Shown here one piece after another: positions 29,930 through 38,890 of a stretch of 64,000 nucleotides of DNA. Both the position numbers and the translations under genes were made by a program. The DNA lies in the NCBI GenBank assembly GCA_051530055.1, contig CM121342.1, positions 11,470,001 through 11,534,000 on the forward strand, in the 5' to 3' direction. The notes beneath the pieces were generated by a model that did not search any database, was not told the origin of the DNA, and saw only the letters and a program-made list of their open reading frames with translations. Source of the stretch: Neoechinorhynchus agilis (Eukaryota > Acanthocephala). The stretch's first letter is position 1; every line of letters starts with the position of its first letter.

Positions 29930-30839
29930 TTAAACCGTGCACTCGTTCCCATTTGCAAGCTTAACGTCGGCATAATGAGGGTTAGCATCTAGGAGATCTA
30001 CTTCTTGCACTATAGAATCGTACTTGCTTGCTCGAACGTGCTTGCGCATCAGAACCGGACCCTGGGTTAGTAACCATGATGGTAATGCTATTCCATATGA
30101 AGATCGACGTCTGAACGAAAGCATTCTGTCATGTAGGGTCAAGTTGGTATTCGTTGACAGAAGTGAGCGAATGGAGTGAAGCGCTTGAGGAAGAACAGTC
30201 TCCCATTCCGGCACATCCATTTTGCGAGATTGCTGTGTATGTTTAACGGTTCTCCATATGATTCCGTTGAACCTTTCAATTTGCGAGTGCCGGTTGGATG
30301 GTACGGAGTTGTTCTGCTGGTTGCGACGTTGCTTTTTTTAGGAAATTTTGAACTTCCTGACTCATAAAAGCACTCCCACGATCACTATACACGTAACCAG
30401 CCATCCCAAACATTGAAAATATGGAAGTGAGAGCTTGTATGACTGTCGAACTGCTCATATCCCTGCATGGTATGGCGAACGGGTATCTTGAGTATTCGTC
30501 AATCGCAGTAAAAATGTACTTATTTCCGGTACTGGAAGGGAGAGGCCCTTTAAAGTCGATAGCTAGTCGGTCCATCGGATTGAGAGCCTGTATAAGTTTA
30601 GAATCCGTGGGAGGAGCATAAAACTGAGGCTTTGTTTTCGCACAAACTCTGCATGATGAACAGGCGGCTTTAACATCTTGGGTTGATAAAGGTAGGTTTT
30701 TACTTCGTGCTATTCCGGGATGGCATAACGAATCGTGAATGGTTGACAGGTCTGTTAAGCAACTGCTTGCGAATACACGAGATAGGGCATCCGGTCCCGC
30801 GTTCTCGACCCCTGGTCTATATCGCACGCTATAATTCAT
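29930..30839 (-). pseudogene. Integrase of element A
   Basis: Minus frames 30,276-30,839 and 29,930-30,220. First the RNase H/integrase spacer YRPGVENAGPDALSR, then an HHCC zinc part (CHPGIARSKNL, CSSCRVC), RLAIDFKGPLPSS (first catalytic Asp), EYSRYPFAIP, VYSDRGSAFMSQ (second Asp), a frameshift near 30,290, and after it SQIERFNG (catalytic Glu, seen in the shifted frame at about 30,270) with a C-terminal tail LTLHDRMLSFRRR. All three DDE residues are present; the frameshift between D and E inactivates this copy. Confidence 0.85.
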
Positions 30840-30957
30840 GTCTGCCAGCTCTATTCTCCAACCTAGGATCTTGTATTTTTAATCTTTGACCGATTTTTGG
30901 TCAGTTACGAGCTCAAATCGTCGGCCACTCAATAGATGTTTCCATTTTCTTACCGCT

Positions 30958-32061
30958 TCAATCACGGCCATTGCCTGTTTTTCTACTGCTGGATATCGCT
31001 TTTTCACATTGATTGAGTGTTCTGGACCAGAAGGCAACCGGTCGCCCTTTTTGATTTAACGTAGCAGAGACCGCTACATCCGAAGCATCGCACTCCACAG
31101 TGAAAATACTTTGCTCATCTATCGTACTTAAGGCCGCCTTCTTCAACGAGTTTTTAAGGTCTGAGATTGCCTGGACTACCATTGCACTTAACGGGAAAGA
31201 CTGACATTCGTAAAGTGGTTTCATCTTATCAGCGAATTGGGAGATCCATTTCGAATAATAGGCGAAGAGGCCTATCATTCGTCGTAGACTTGGGAGATCA
31301 TTTGGTAGAGGCATCTCCATCAACGATCGTAATCTTTCTGGGTCAGGAGTTATGATGCCCTTAGGGATATTTTATCCCAGTAAGTTTAGTGATTCCACTG
31401 AACTTATAGTCTTTGCTCGGTTGAGGGTAAGTTTTCGTTTATTTGCGGCATCTAGGAATCGTCTGACGTGCTCATCGTGTTCCTCCTGGTCTGCACCCAC
31501 TATGGTCACATTATCGAGATATGCGAACGTATTTTTCAATCCATCTTCCAAAATCATGTTGTCCATTGCGCGTTGGAAGGCCGATACACCATTCGTCACA
31601 CCGAAGGGTATTCGAGTATACTGATACAGGTGGCCATTCGCCTCAAACGCAGTATATTGCCTTTCGTACTCGGCGATGCCCACTTGGTGGTAAGCATTTT
31701 TGAGGTCAAAAGTCGAAAAAATCCTATATTGTGCTATCTGGTTAATTAATTCATGCATATTTGGTAGAGGATAAGCATCGAGCGAAGTGAATCTATTAAC
31801 GGTTTGAGATTAATCGATACACATCCGACGTCGTTTGGGATCATCTTTAGAACGTACTATTACAACTTGAGCACGCCATGGTGATCTACACTTTTCGATG
31901 ACTCCTTCCCGTAGCAACCTGTCAACTTCGGCTGCAATAAAATCGCGATCGGCTTTGCAGTACGTTCGCGACTTCGTAGCGACAGGTTTTATGACTTTGG
32001 GTATGGAGTCAAATAATGGCGTCTCGAGTAAGTGGGCCTTGAGCAAATTACACACATTCAC
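30958..32061 (-). pseudogene. Reverse transcriptase and RNase H of element A
   Basis: From the N-terminus: KPVATKSRTYCKADRDFIAAE (pre-RT), GVIEKCRSPWRAQVVIV, RMCID followed by a stop where a Tyr or Phe is usual, SLDAYPLP, STFDLKNAYHQV (block A), FGVTNGVSAFQRAM (block B), NTFAYLDNVTIVG (block C, YLDN where most RTs have YxDD), then after a stop ITPDPERLR, FAYYSKWI and RNase H TVECDASDVAVSATL and RPVAFWSRTL. One stop and two shifts over 360 codons. The Gypsy fragment at 62.6 kb has YVDN at the same place, so the Asn may be ancestral to this lineage, not damage. Confidence 0.85.
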
Positions 32062-32095
32062 CTTCGGAGAAACTAGGAGTTCCTCGGCAGACTCA

Positions 32096-32525
32096 TCAAA
32101 TACAAACTTGGCACTTATGTTTCCTTTGAAAATCTAAACCAAGAATAATATCAGAGCATAGATTCTCCAGGACATTAAGGTGGGTTCCTAAATAGGTACG
32201 TTTGCCCAACTCCATTTTCGCAACACAGAATGCAGTAATAGTCTGACGATGAGCATTAGAGGCGAGGCTGATATATCTAAGCGTAGATATCAATTGTAGG
32301 TTACAGCGTCGGGCAGCATCTGAGTGAATAAAGCTACATGAACTTCCGGAATTCGCTAGAGTAGCAATCGCAAGACGCTTTCTTTTTGACTTACAAACTT
32401 TCGCCCAATGTCCCATTTTATCACAATTCCTGCATTCGGCGCCTTTGGCAGGACAACGTTGTCGTGAGTGCGGATCACATCCACAAAACCAACACTGTTT
32501 GTAGTTACGGTAGCAGATTGTTCTT
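32096..32525 (-). pseudogene. Gag zinc knuckles and protease of element A
   Basis: Two CCHC knuckles lie in one frame just after the gag frame breaks: [14 protein letters not shown] and [14 protein letters not shown], both Cys-x2-Cys-x4-His-x4-Cys. The same frame continues with [20 protein letters not shown], where an aspartic protease would read DTGSS. The catalytic Asp is Asn (AAT). The flap and hydrophobic parts ([24 protein letters not shown]) are normal for a Gypsy protease. Junction with gag needs a frameshift near 32,530, which may be mutation or programmed; I cannot tell which. Confidence 0.8.
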
Positions 32526-33126
32526 CAGGACAGTTAAAGTATTTCTCACTCGGTGTCAATTCAGTATCTATCGCTGCGGCCATTCCATTGAAATCTTTGT
32601 TGTACGTTTCTGCATTCCTTTGGGCGGAGTCCAGAGACTTGGCGATGTCTACAGCTTCGTTGAGGTCTAAAGATGGTCTCTCAAGTAATCTTTGTCGAAT
32701 GAGAGAAGATTTGATGCCATTAATAAAAGCATCGCGCACCAGGTCCAATCGATATTCTTCAGCAGTCACTTTGACCAACGCACATTTTTTATTTAGTGTA
32801 TGGAGTTGTTGGACAAAATCATCAATCGATTCGTCCGCTTGCTGCATTCTTGTGGCCAATGGATGGCGAGCGAATACGCTGTTTGTGGTTTTGATGTATA
32901 AACTGTCCAGGACCGCCATAGCCGAGTCGAAGGCTTCTTGATCTGCGATTAGTTCGAACACAGCGGGACTGACGAACCTCACTAAACAGAATAATTTGTC
33001 TGGTTTCTCCTCTTTCTTAGACTTGAGAAAATTATTGAAAGTTGTTTTCCAATACTTGTAATCTCTTTCCGCGTTCGGCTCGTTGGGTTCGGTCGCAAGT
33101 TTCTCCGGACAGAGAAAACGTTCCAT
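32356..33126 (-). CDS. Gag capsid of element A
   Basis: Open from the ATG at 33,126 ([20 protein letters not shown]), the first ATG after the LTR and only 34 nt from it, which suits a transcript starting in the LTR. The protein has [37 protein letters not shown], a capsid helix [19 protein letters not shown] and [39 protein letters not shown]. This is the retrotransposon capsid fold found in Gypsy gags. The frame's last 50 codons are out of register with the zinc knuckles, so a true Gag would end in the other frame. Gag forms the particle that packages element RNA. Confidence 0.85.
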   Translation of the reverse strand: MERFLCPEKLATEPNEPNAERDYKYWKTTFNNFLKSKKEEKPDKLFCLVRFVSPAVFELIADQEAFDSAMAVLDSLYIKTTNSVFARHPLATRMQQADESIDDFVQQLHTLNKKCALVKVTAEEYRLDLVRDAFINGIKSSLIRQRLLERPSLDLNEAVDIAKSLDSAQRNAETYNKDFNGMAAAIDTELTPSEKYFNCPEEQSATVTTNSVGFVDVIRTHDNVVLPKAPNAGIVIKWDIGRKFVSQKESVLRLLL

Positions 33127-33146
33127 GTTTGGCAAATAGAAGAGAC

Positions 33147-33159
33147 TACTGTAATTAAA
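33147..33159 (-). promoter_or_regulatory. Candidate self-complementary primer-binding site of element A
   Basis: Directly next to the 5' LTR, one base away, the element strand reads tttaattacagta. It is the exact complement of tactgtaattaaa inside the LTR (33,201-33,213, and 29,611-29,623 in the 3' LTR), 13 pairs plus a possible G-U. I see no TGG-starting tRNA complement at the usual place. In the Tf1/sushi group the primer is the 5' end of the element's own RNA pairing with such a site. Confidence 0.6.
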
Positions 33160-33160
33160 C

Positions 33161-33233
33161 TGTGGCGTAACAATGAATGTGTTGAAGCAATGAAATGCGC
33201 TTTAATTACAGTAAAGTAAACGCACGTCATACA
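33161..33233 (-). repeat. 5' LTR of element A, 73 bp (U3-side deletion)
   Basis: Same ends as the 128-bp LTR (tgta ... caca on the element strand). The missing part lies at the U3 side, upstream of where transcription would start, so this copy may have lost promoter sequence. Confidence 0.9.
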
Positions 33234-33238
33234 CTCTC

Positions 33239-33690
33239 CTCCCATGGTGTTCCGGGAAAATACAAGTTTGGGATTTTACTTGCCCGTTGTCGCATTGTAT
33301 TCTTTTTTAGCGACATTTTTTTATTCAACACTTAATCGCACACACCTATTTTTAACCCTACATGATAAATCGATTAAGCGTGTGTTAATCGACCAGTCGA
33401 CCAATCGATTAAAAACTGTTAATCGACCTATCACACCCGTCAGTTTCAGCGAGGAAAAGAAGCGGCATAAGTACTCGCTCGATGGGCATCAATATATATT
33501 CATCCCGATTGCAATGGAAACGTTGGGATGCTTCGGAAAGAAGCTGATTATTTCCTTTCCCGACTGGGAAGGATGCTTAAATATGCCGCCGGCGACATGC
33601 GCTCCAGCAGTTTCCTGATGCAGCGAATCAGCGCGGCAATCCAATGCGGCAATGCCGCGGCCATCGAGGAAGCTGCCGAATAATCATGAG
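33239..33690 (+). pseudogene. RLE domain, C-terminal half (copy 4)
   Basis: Resumes at the target site with a GKIQVWDFTCPLSHCI reading (WD-x-T equals the WDAT motif), then about 140 bp of AT-rich sequence with repeated aatcgattaa-like motifs absent from copy 2, then FSEEKKRHKYSLDGHQYIFIPIAMETLGC and FLMQRISAAIQCGNAAAIEEAAE. KY, FIP-AVET and the RIS-AIQ-GNAA helix are the C-terminal R2-RLE blocks of the family. Copy 2 lacks most of the sequence between the WD block and the KR-HKY block. Confidence 0.75.
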
Positions 33691-33729
33691 GATAGTTGCA
33701 GGATTGGACGAAAAGGAGGAATTTGTGAA

Positions 33730-34215
33730 CGAAAAGAATGAATTATATTTTAAAAATTTCGTTCAAGAACTTATAATAATTTACTTCAATTTTTTACCAC
33801 ATACAAAAAGTAATCGAATTAGTTAAGATGAGATTTTCTGAATGTAAACTGTAAAGCGTTTGGTTTATGATCTAGGAAACTCATTCCCAAAGTTAACGAA
33901 CAAAAATTTACAGTTTGCTTGTAAATTCCGAAATATTGAATTTATAATAAATTACTTCAATTTTTTCGCCACAAAATCGAAATCGAATTCATTAGGATGA
34001 GTTTTTTTAATGAGAAAACTTGTTCGGTGGATAATGAACTGGTAAAACGTTTCCTAACTAATTTAAGAAACTCCTTACTAAAGTTAACGAACAAAAAGTC
34101 CGGTTTGCTTGCATGTGCCGAAATATCTTACATATAATAAATCACTACAATTTTTTCACCACATAAAAGAGAAATCGAATTCATTAGGATGAGCAAGCAA
34201 TTGAACCACATACTC
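33730..34215 (+). repeat. Satellite-like repeat, about 2.7 units
   Basis: Successive units begin ttacttcaattttt near 33,781, 33,952 and 34,142, giving spacings of about 171 and 190 bp. It lies 3' of the RLE stop and ends near the LINE insertion. Confidence 0.85.
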
Positions 34216-34249
34216 TTATCTCGAAAAGTATACAATCAAAGAAAACTAT

Positions 34250-35274
34250 TCAAATAATTTATTTTTATTTTAATCAAAAACATTAAAAAAGTTCAAAAAC
34301 TAAGCTCACTGCAAATCAAGTCTCATGTATCTACTAGCCTCCCAGATCCATCTCTTTACCATTCGGAACCGTCGCAAGGACACTTGCAGCGTTGCAGCGC
34401 TGGATCGCGAGACCCATGTTTTGCAGGAAGAACGTTCCTGCTTTTGGGTCTCCGGTTGCGATCCTTTACAAACATACCATACCAATCCAAGAAACACTCT
34501 CTATGTGTTATCCTTCAGAATCCCACTCTTTTCCTTTTTGATCCAATCTTTGTCTATTCCATCCGCCCTCTTAACAGGTGATCAATCCATGAGGAGCAAG
34601 GAAGGAAAAAACGAAGATTAAATAACAAAAGTATGACAGCCATACGGCAACCCTCTGTGCATTTTTGAACGCAATCCCTCTCCGTCTGATGAATACATCA
34701 TGTCGATATGTTGGAACATTTGTTCGCCTTTCTAGATGAATATCCTTTTTCTCCAGTAGGGATTTAAGGATATCGATGTTTTGTAAAAGAAATCTGTCTC
34801 CTTTTGACTAAGTTTACTTCTTAGTTTCCTTTTCGCCAACTATTTCCACTTTGTTAAGTGTCAGTCTATATTTTACATTGTTTCTTCTCCCATCATATCT
34901 CCATATTTTTGTTAAAAAATTCATCTATAAAAATGATTTGAGATTCTTTTTTGCTCCTTCATTCCATTTCCAAACACATTTTCTACATTTCGTTATGAAC
35001 CAATTTGCGAAGTCTATCCTGAAGTCCGGGGACCCACCTCTACCAAAAAAGAAGTTCCTCCCAAAAATGTTTTGAGCACAGGCACCGGAAAGCGAAACTC
35101 CGATCCTAACCTAAAAATTCTTTTACACAAACTCTTAATTTTATTAAAAAATGTACCCAGATTGGAGTTATACGTAACTCTTCTCCTGGTAGAAGGGAAG
35201 TTTATCCCTAAAACCCGCGAACATCCTTTGAAGCAGCATTGTTGCAATTCGTTGTTGTTTATTAATCAAATAAT
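34250..35274 (-). mobile_element. 5'-truncated LINE-1 insertion with 9-bp target duplication
   Basis: tcaaataat occurs at 34,250-34,258 and 35,266-35,274; the empty site is 53,751-53,759. The 1,007-bp insert is on the minus strand, with a T-rich left edge that is its A-rich tail. It encodes the LINE-1 ORF2 C-terminal part: VLGINFPSTRRRV, LCKRIFRLG, then a decayed stretch and SCKTWVSRSSAATLQVSLRRF near its 3' end. The 45.3-kb element has VLGINFPSTRRRTCFN, LIRRAPRIG at the matching place, which identifies the family. Confidence 0.88.
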
Positions 35275-35849
35275 AGAAAAACAAGTTGTGGCAAACTATA
35301 TAAAAAATTGCAAAAAAATAATCGCCAACGAGTGCCAATCACGTAATTACTCATAAAAGCAAGGTATCGATCGTTTATTCTTTGTAGATCGATTTTCGAA
35401 CATTTAGTAGCATTTCAACATGAATGGAGGCAATTTCTAAAAAAAGGAAATTAAAATATTCAATTGTGGTCCCGCGTAAAAGTTGAATTAAAATTAACGC
35501 AATCTTAAACAAATTTTATTTGCCCAGCACCTTTTAGACGCATTTCACTGAAATGCAATAAAGGAGTATAATTTGAAATAACAAAAACATCTATGTTTTA
35601 TAAATAATTAATTAGTTTCTAAGATTTTCATTTGCGTAAAAAAATCGAGTTTGCAAGTCTGATCTTATTTTAAACAAAAAGCAACGCGATTTTTGATTTC
35701 GAAGAACTCGCATTTAAGCATTATTGCGGGATGAAAAACTTAAACATTTTTATCGTAACCGCTTTAAATTTTCGACTTTTCAGGAATCGGGTAATATATT
35801 GTCGCTCAAATCGTTAATGAAACTTCACTTTTTGATATAAGGGGGATGT

Positions 35850-37340
35850 TCGGTAAGTGTCATCGTCCGACAGTTTTGCAGGAGACAACGCGACACTACA
35901 AATACTCCGGTCAAAACACCCATGCAGTAGCAGCAGTTTTGAAATTCCACCTCCTCCCATACAAGACAGGACACCCACTCTAATTTCAGAGTTAAAAAGG
36001 CCACCTCATCTTTTGCAAATGGCTCGGGTCATGGGCTTGACGGGCTGAGGCCTCAGCACCTAAAGGACATGATGTCCTTTACAACTGGTGAAGCAGCTCT
36101 CTAGAAAGTGCGCTTTCTCGGTTAGTCGATCGCCTGACTCGAGAGGACCTGAATGCCGTTACAAAAGACCTATTTTTCGGAGCATCATTATGTGCCCTCA
36201 CAAAAAAGAAGGTGGGATTCGTCCCATCGCCGTATCGTCGACGATACGCCGACTTGCAGGAAGAATTCTCTGTAAACGTATCACAGAGAAAACCGGGCAG
36301 CAAATTCGTCCAATCCAAATGGGCTGCTGCACATCTTGCGAAACGGAAGCTATTATCCACGCGCTCCGAAACTTTACTACGAGGAGTTCAGAGCCGTGCG
36401 TGATTCTTAAGTGTGATTTTCAGAACGCCTTTAACTCTCTCAATAGAGAAGCGATGTTCTGCGCAATTAGGGTCACGCACCAGAAGCCTTCCAGTATTTT
36501 CTCAATGCCTACGGGACCGCGACTCTTTTGCTTTTCGAAGACCACCTCATTTGGTCCGAAAGAGGAGTGAGCAAGGAGATCATCTCGGTACAATCGCATT
36601 CTCCCTAACAGTAAATCCAATAGCGCACTCTCTTCATTCCAGCTTTAGTGCTTGGTACTTGGATGACGCTACGCTCGGAGGTGATCCCTCCGCAGTACTG
36701 CGCGATTTGGAGACGCTGATTAGGGAGACCTCGAGAATGGGAATTGAGCTCACTGCTGAAAAGTGTGAGCTCGTAGTATTAAATATCGAAGACGCCGCCA
36801 AAGTCAAGGAGCTAATGGATGGGTTCGAGGCCGTGACTCCAGGTCTGAAACTCTTGACTCCAGAGCAACTCAGCCTTCTGGGTAGTTGCGTCTTTGATTC
36901 AAATGTGTAAGCTGAGATCGGTCGTATCATACCGAAACTTTCGTTGCTGTGCGATAGGGTGAGTGCTCTCGGCTCACGAAGCGTATTCTTCAAACATAAG
37001 GAAGGATTGGCTAAGCTCGACGACAAGGTGAGGGCTTGTCGCGAGCGTATTTTCAATGTCCAGTTCTTAGATGACGCGTGGCGACAAGCTTCATTGCCTG
37101 TGTCATCTGAGAGAATGGGTATTCGGGCGGCAGTAGACCTTGCCTTGCCAGCCTTTCTTGGATCGTATGAGGGGAGTCAACCAATAGCGAAGAAAATTTC
37201 GGGGGAAAAGTTTTGTCTTGACCAAGACTTTGTGGTGGCAGTTGAAGAATGGTGCAAGCAGACAGGCGCTAACAATGTTCCCGTGAATAGCATCAGACAG
37301 TCGATCCGGGACAGACCTTTCGTCGCGATAGCTTAAAGCT
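35850..37340 (+). pseudogene. Reverse transcriptase of the RT-RLE family, copy 5
   Basis: Begins in the linker (SDSFAGDNATLQILRSKHP), then MGLTG plus a shifted LRPQHLKDMM block. RT: KKEGGIRPIAVSSTIRRLA, AIIHALRNF, ILKCDFQNAFNSLNRE (block A), GDHLGTIAFSLTV (block B, damaged), FSAWYLDDATLGG (block C), GIELTAEKCELVVLN (block D), SLLGSCVFD (block E) and a thumb ending MGIRAAVDLALPAFLGS. Four or five frameshifts but no big deletion. It is followed within 25 bp by the RLE frame, so this locus shows the full order RT then RLE without any interruption and defines the architecture of the family. Confidence 0.85.
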
Positions 37341-37361
37341 ATCTACTTTCAGGTTCTCGCG

Positions 37362-37975
37362 ATGGGCGCCGATGATGCAACGAGGATCGCAGTGTCCTTA
37401 AGACTTGGTCTCCCGATACGCACGACCCGCCGCTGTCGATGTGGGTTTTTGGTTGATGCCTTCGGGCGACACGGTCCCGTTTGCCGAAAGTCAGGAGGAA
37501 GGTTTTCACGCCATTCTGAGATCAATAGCGTAATTTCTCGGGCGTTAATCACGGCGAACTTCCCCAACATCTTGGAACCCGCCCATCTTTGTCGACTAGA
37601 CGGTTGTCGACCTGACGGAATTTCGGTCTTTCCCTGGCGGCAGGGCAAATGTCTTCTCATGGACGTCACTTGTGTGGACACCCTCGCAGAAAGCAACATT
37701 CCCCAATCTCTCCAAATCGCTGGAGGTGCAGCCAGTGTAGCGGAAGGGAGGAAGGTGCTAAAATATAGGGATTTAGCAACGGTCCATTATTTTGTCCCCT
37801 TCGGAGAAGACGCATGGAGCACTTCGCGGCTCGGCACTCACTCCGCTCCAGAATCGCTCGAGGAAATTGAGAGAAACGACCGGCGACGCACGAGCAGGTG
37901 TATTCCTGCGACAAAATATCTCGCTCGCAGTACAATGAGGCAATGCTGCTGGCGTGATAGCGACAGCCGACGAAG
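37362..37975 (+). pseudogene. RLE nuclease domain, copy 5
   Basis: MGADDATRIAVSLRLGLP, zinc motif CRCG...GRHGPVC, GRFSRHSEINSVISRAL, GCRPDGISVFPWRQGK, LLMDVTCVDTLAESN, AEGRKVLKYRDL, YFVPFGEDAWS. The acidic pair (RPD and MDVT) and Cys/His set are present. From about 37,820 the frame is shifted, and the last helix is only seen as decayed RCIPATKYLARSTM. It ends near 37,975, where the repeat-protein frame of the other strand begins. Confidence 0.85.
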
Positions 37976-38524
37976 GTCCCCATATTCTTTTTGAAGCGTT
38001 TGTTGTGGTGGGACCTGTTGATTCGGCGCCGGAATATAATACCCCACTTGACCACCAGATCGCATTGCAGCATTCATTGCTATTGGCTGCGCTTGCCCAT
38101 AGTATTTTTGGGGCGTTTTTTGGGGTGGACCTTGTGGATTGGGCGTCGGAGTATAATTTCCGCCCTGACCAGCAGATTGCATTGAAGCAGTCATTGCCAT
38201 TCGCCGCGCTTGCCCACAGTCTTTTCGGGTCCTTTGTTGGAATTGACCATGTGTATTCGGCGCCTGACTAAAATATCCGCTTTGACCAGCAGATTGCATT
38301 GTAGCATTCATTGCCATTCGCTTCACTTGTCCATAATTTTCTCGAGACGTTTGCTGGGATGGAAACTGGAGATTTTGGGCCGCGTGAGGTTGCGGCAATG
38401 GTGTCACCGTTCTCCGACTAACACTATGCTGCGTTCCTTCAAATTGTTCTAGCAGTCCTCGTGATCTCTTGCTTGCTGGTGGTCTTAATTGTCGGTATAT
38501 TTGATTCCGAATTTTCTCCTGCAT
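37838..38524 (-). CDS. Gln/Pro-rich protein with 39-residue tandem repeats
   Basis: A 228-codon open frame. After a basic head (IRNQIYRQLRPPASKRSRGL) come three full repeats and a partial fourth of 39 residues with the pattern YGQ(V/A)(K/R/Q)RMAMNA(T/S/A)MQSAGQ, then a Gly/Tyr patch and (T/A)PN(T/P/Q)(H/Q)G near the end of each unit. The DNA repeats with a 117-bp period (38,000-38,390). Low-complexity, uncharged Q/G/Y/P-rich tandem arrays suggest an unstructured or assembly-forming segment. Its 3' end overlaps decayed RLE sequence, so the native C-terminus has probably been replaced. Two overlapping minus frames just upstream (38,439-38,884) may be its N-terminal part broken by a shift. Family not recognised. 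Confidence 0.5.
   Translation of the reverse strand: MQEKIRNQIYRQLRPPASKRSRGLLEQFEGTQHSVSRRTVTPLPQPHAAQNLQFPSQQTSRENYGQVKRMAMNATMQSAGQSGYFSQAPNTHGQFQQRTRKDCGQARRMAMTASMQSAGQGGNYTPTPNPQGPPQKTPQKYYGQAQPIAMNAAMRSGGQVGYYIPAPNQQVPPQQTLQKEYGDLRRLSLSRQQHCLIVLRARYFVAGIHLLVRRRSFLSISSSDSGAE
38000..38390. repeat. 117-bp tandem repeat, about 3.3 units
   Basis: Unit marks gaccagcagattgcattg, cattcattgccattcgc and cttgtccata recur every 117 bp, a multiple of three, keeping the reading frame of the minus-strand protein. Confidence 0.85.
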
Positions 38525-38890
38525 GGCATCGTTTTCGTTCCCCCGCTTCCTGATGTCCTGTTATATTACTTTGGTCGTCAGTTTCCTCCACTTTTTGGCG
38601 GACATCAGGTTGAATCAATACTGTTTGATGCGGCTGCACTCGTGCAGTCATTTTAGCAGGTATCCGAAAGCGCTTGGCGGTTCGCTGTTCCTCGGCCGTA
38701 GCTTCCACTTGAAGACTACGCTTTCTCTGCTATGATTCCGGACGACGTTCTTCGTTGTGGTGGACAGAATGGACAACTGATTCTGGTTGTGCTTGATGTA
38801 GATGCAGTGATGTAGATTGTGCCATTTCGACGTGTCCAGTGAATGCCAAGTCATGAAATGATCGCCCTTGATCAAGCGGCTCATTTGTCG
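38525..38890 (-). pseudogene. Possible N-terminal part of the repeat protein
   Basis: Minus frames 38,439-38,708 (Glu/Lys rich, VEETDDQSNITG) and 38,648-38,884 (MSRLIKGDHFMTWHSLDT) overlap each other and the repeat frame. If joined by frameshifts they would form one polar N-terminal region. No domain recognised. Confidence 0.3.

Larger units (their letters stand above)
29571..33233 (-). mobile_element. Gypsy-type LTR retrotransposon (element A), full length, 5-bp target duplication
   Basis: Flanked by ctctc at 29,566-29,570 and 33,234-33,238; the homologous uninterrupted site is 52,874-52,878. Minus-strand order: LTR, primer-binding region, gag, protease, RT-RNase H, integrase, polypurine tract, LTR, the Gypsy domain order. 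LTRs begin TG and end CA and differ at one or two positions over the shared 73 bp, which implies recent insertion, yet the coding part has stops and frameshifts. The most parsimonious reading is that a defective copy was moved by proteins from another element. Confidence 0.95.
26697..35790 (+). repeat. Segmental duplication, copy 1 (partner 50,405-54,250)
   Basis: From ggcgtccaggttcttgcgagg through the RT-RLE element, the satellite units and the AT-rich repeat, the order is the same in both copies. Copy 1 carries two additional insertions, the LTR element 29,571-33,233 and the LINE fragment 34,259-35,265, and keeps about 340 bp with the N-terminal zinc finger that copy 2 has lost near 50,725. 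Confidence 0.9.

Noticed and set aside
33730-34215. CRISPR-like array
   Set aside because: Units of 170-190 bp without spacers and in eukaryotic DNA; it is a satellite-type repeat.
34325-34621. Plus-strand 98-codon ORF inside the LINE insertion
   Set aside because: Opposite-strand shadow of the LINE-1 ORF2 C-terminal region.
37349-37699. 116-codon minus ORF across the RLE domain
   Set aside because: Opposite-strand shadow of RLE copy 5; similar shadows occur at 2770-3294 and 54,867-55,295.
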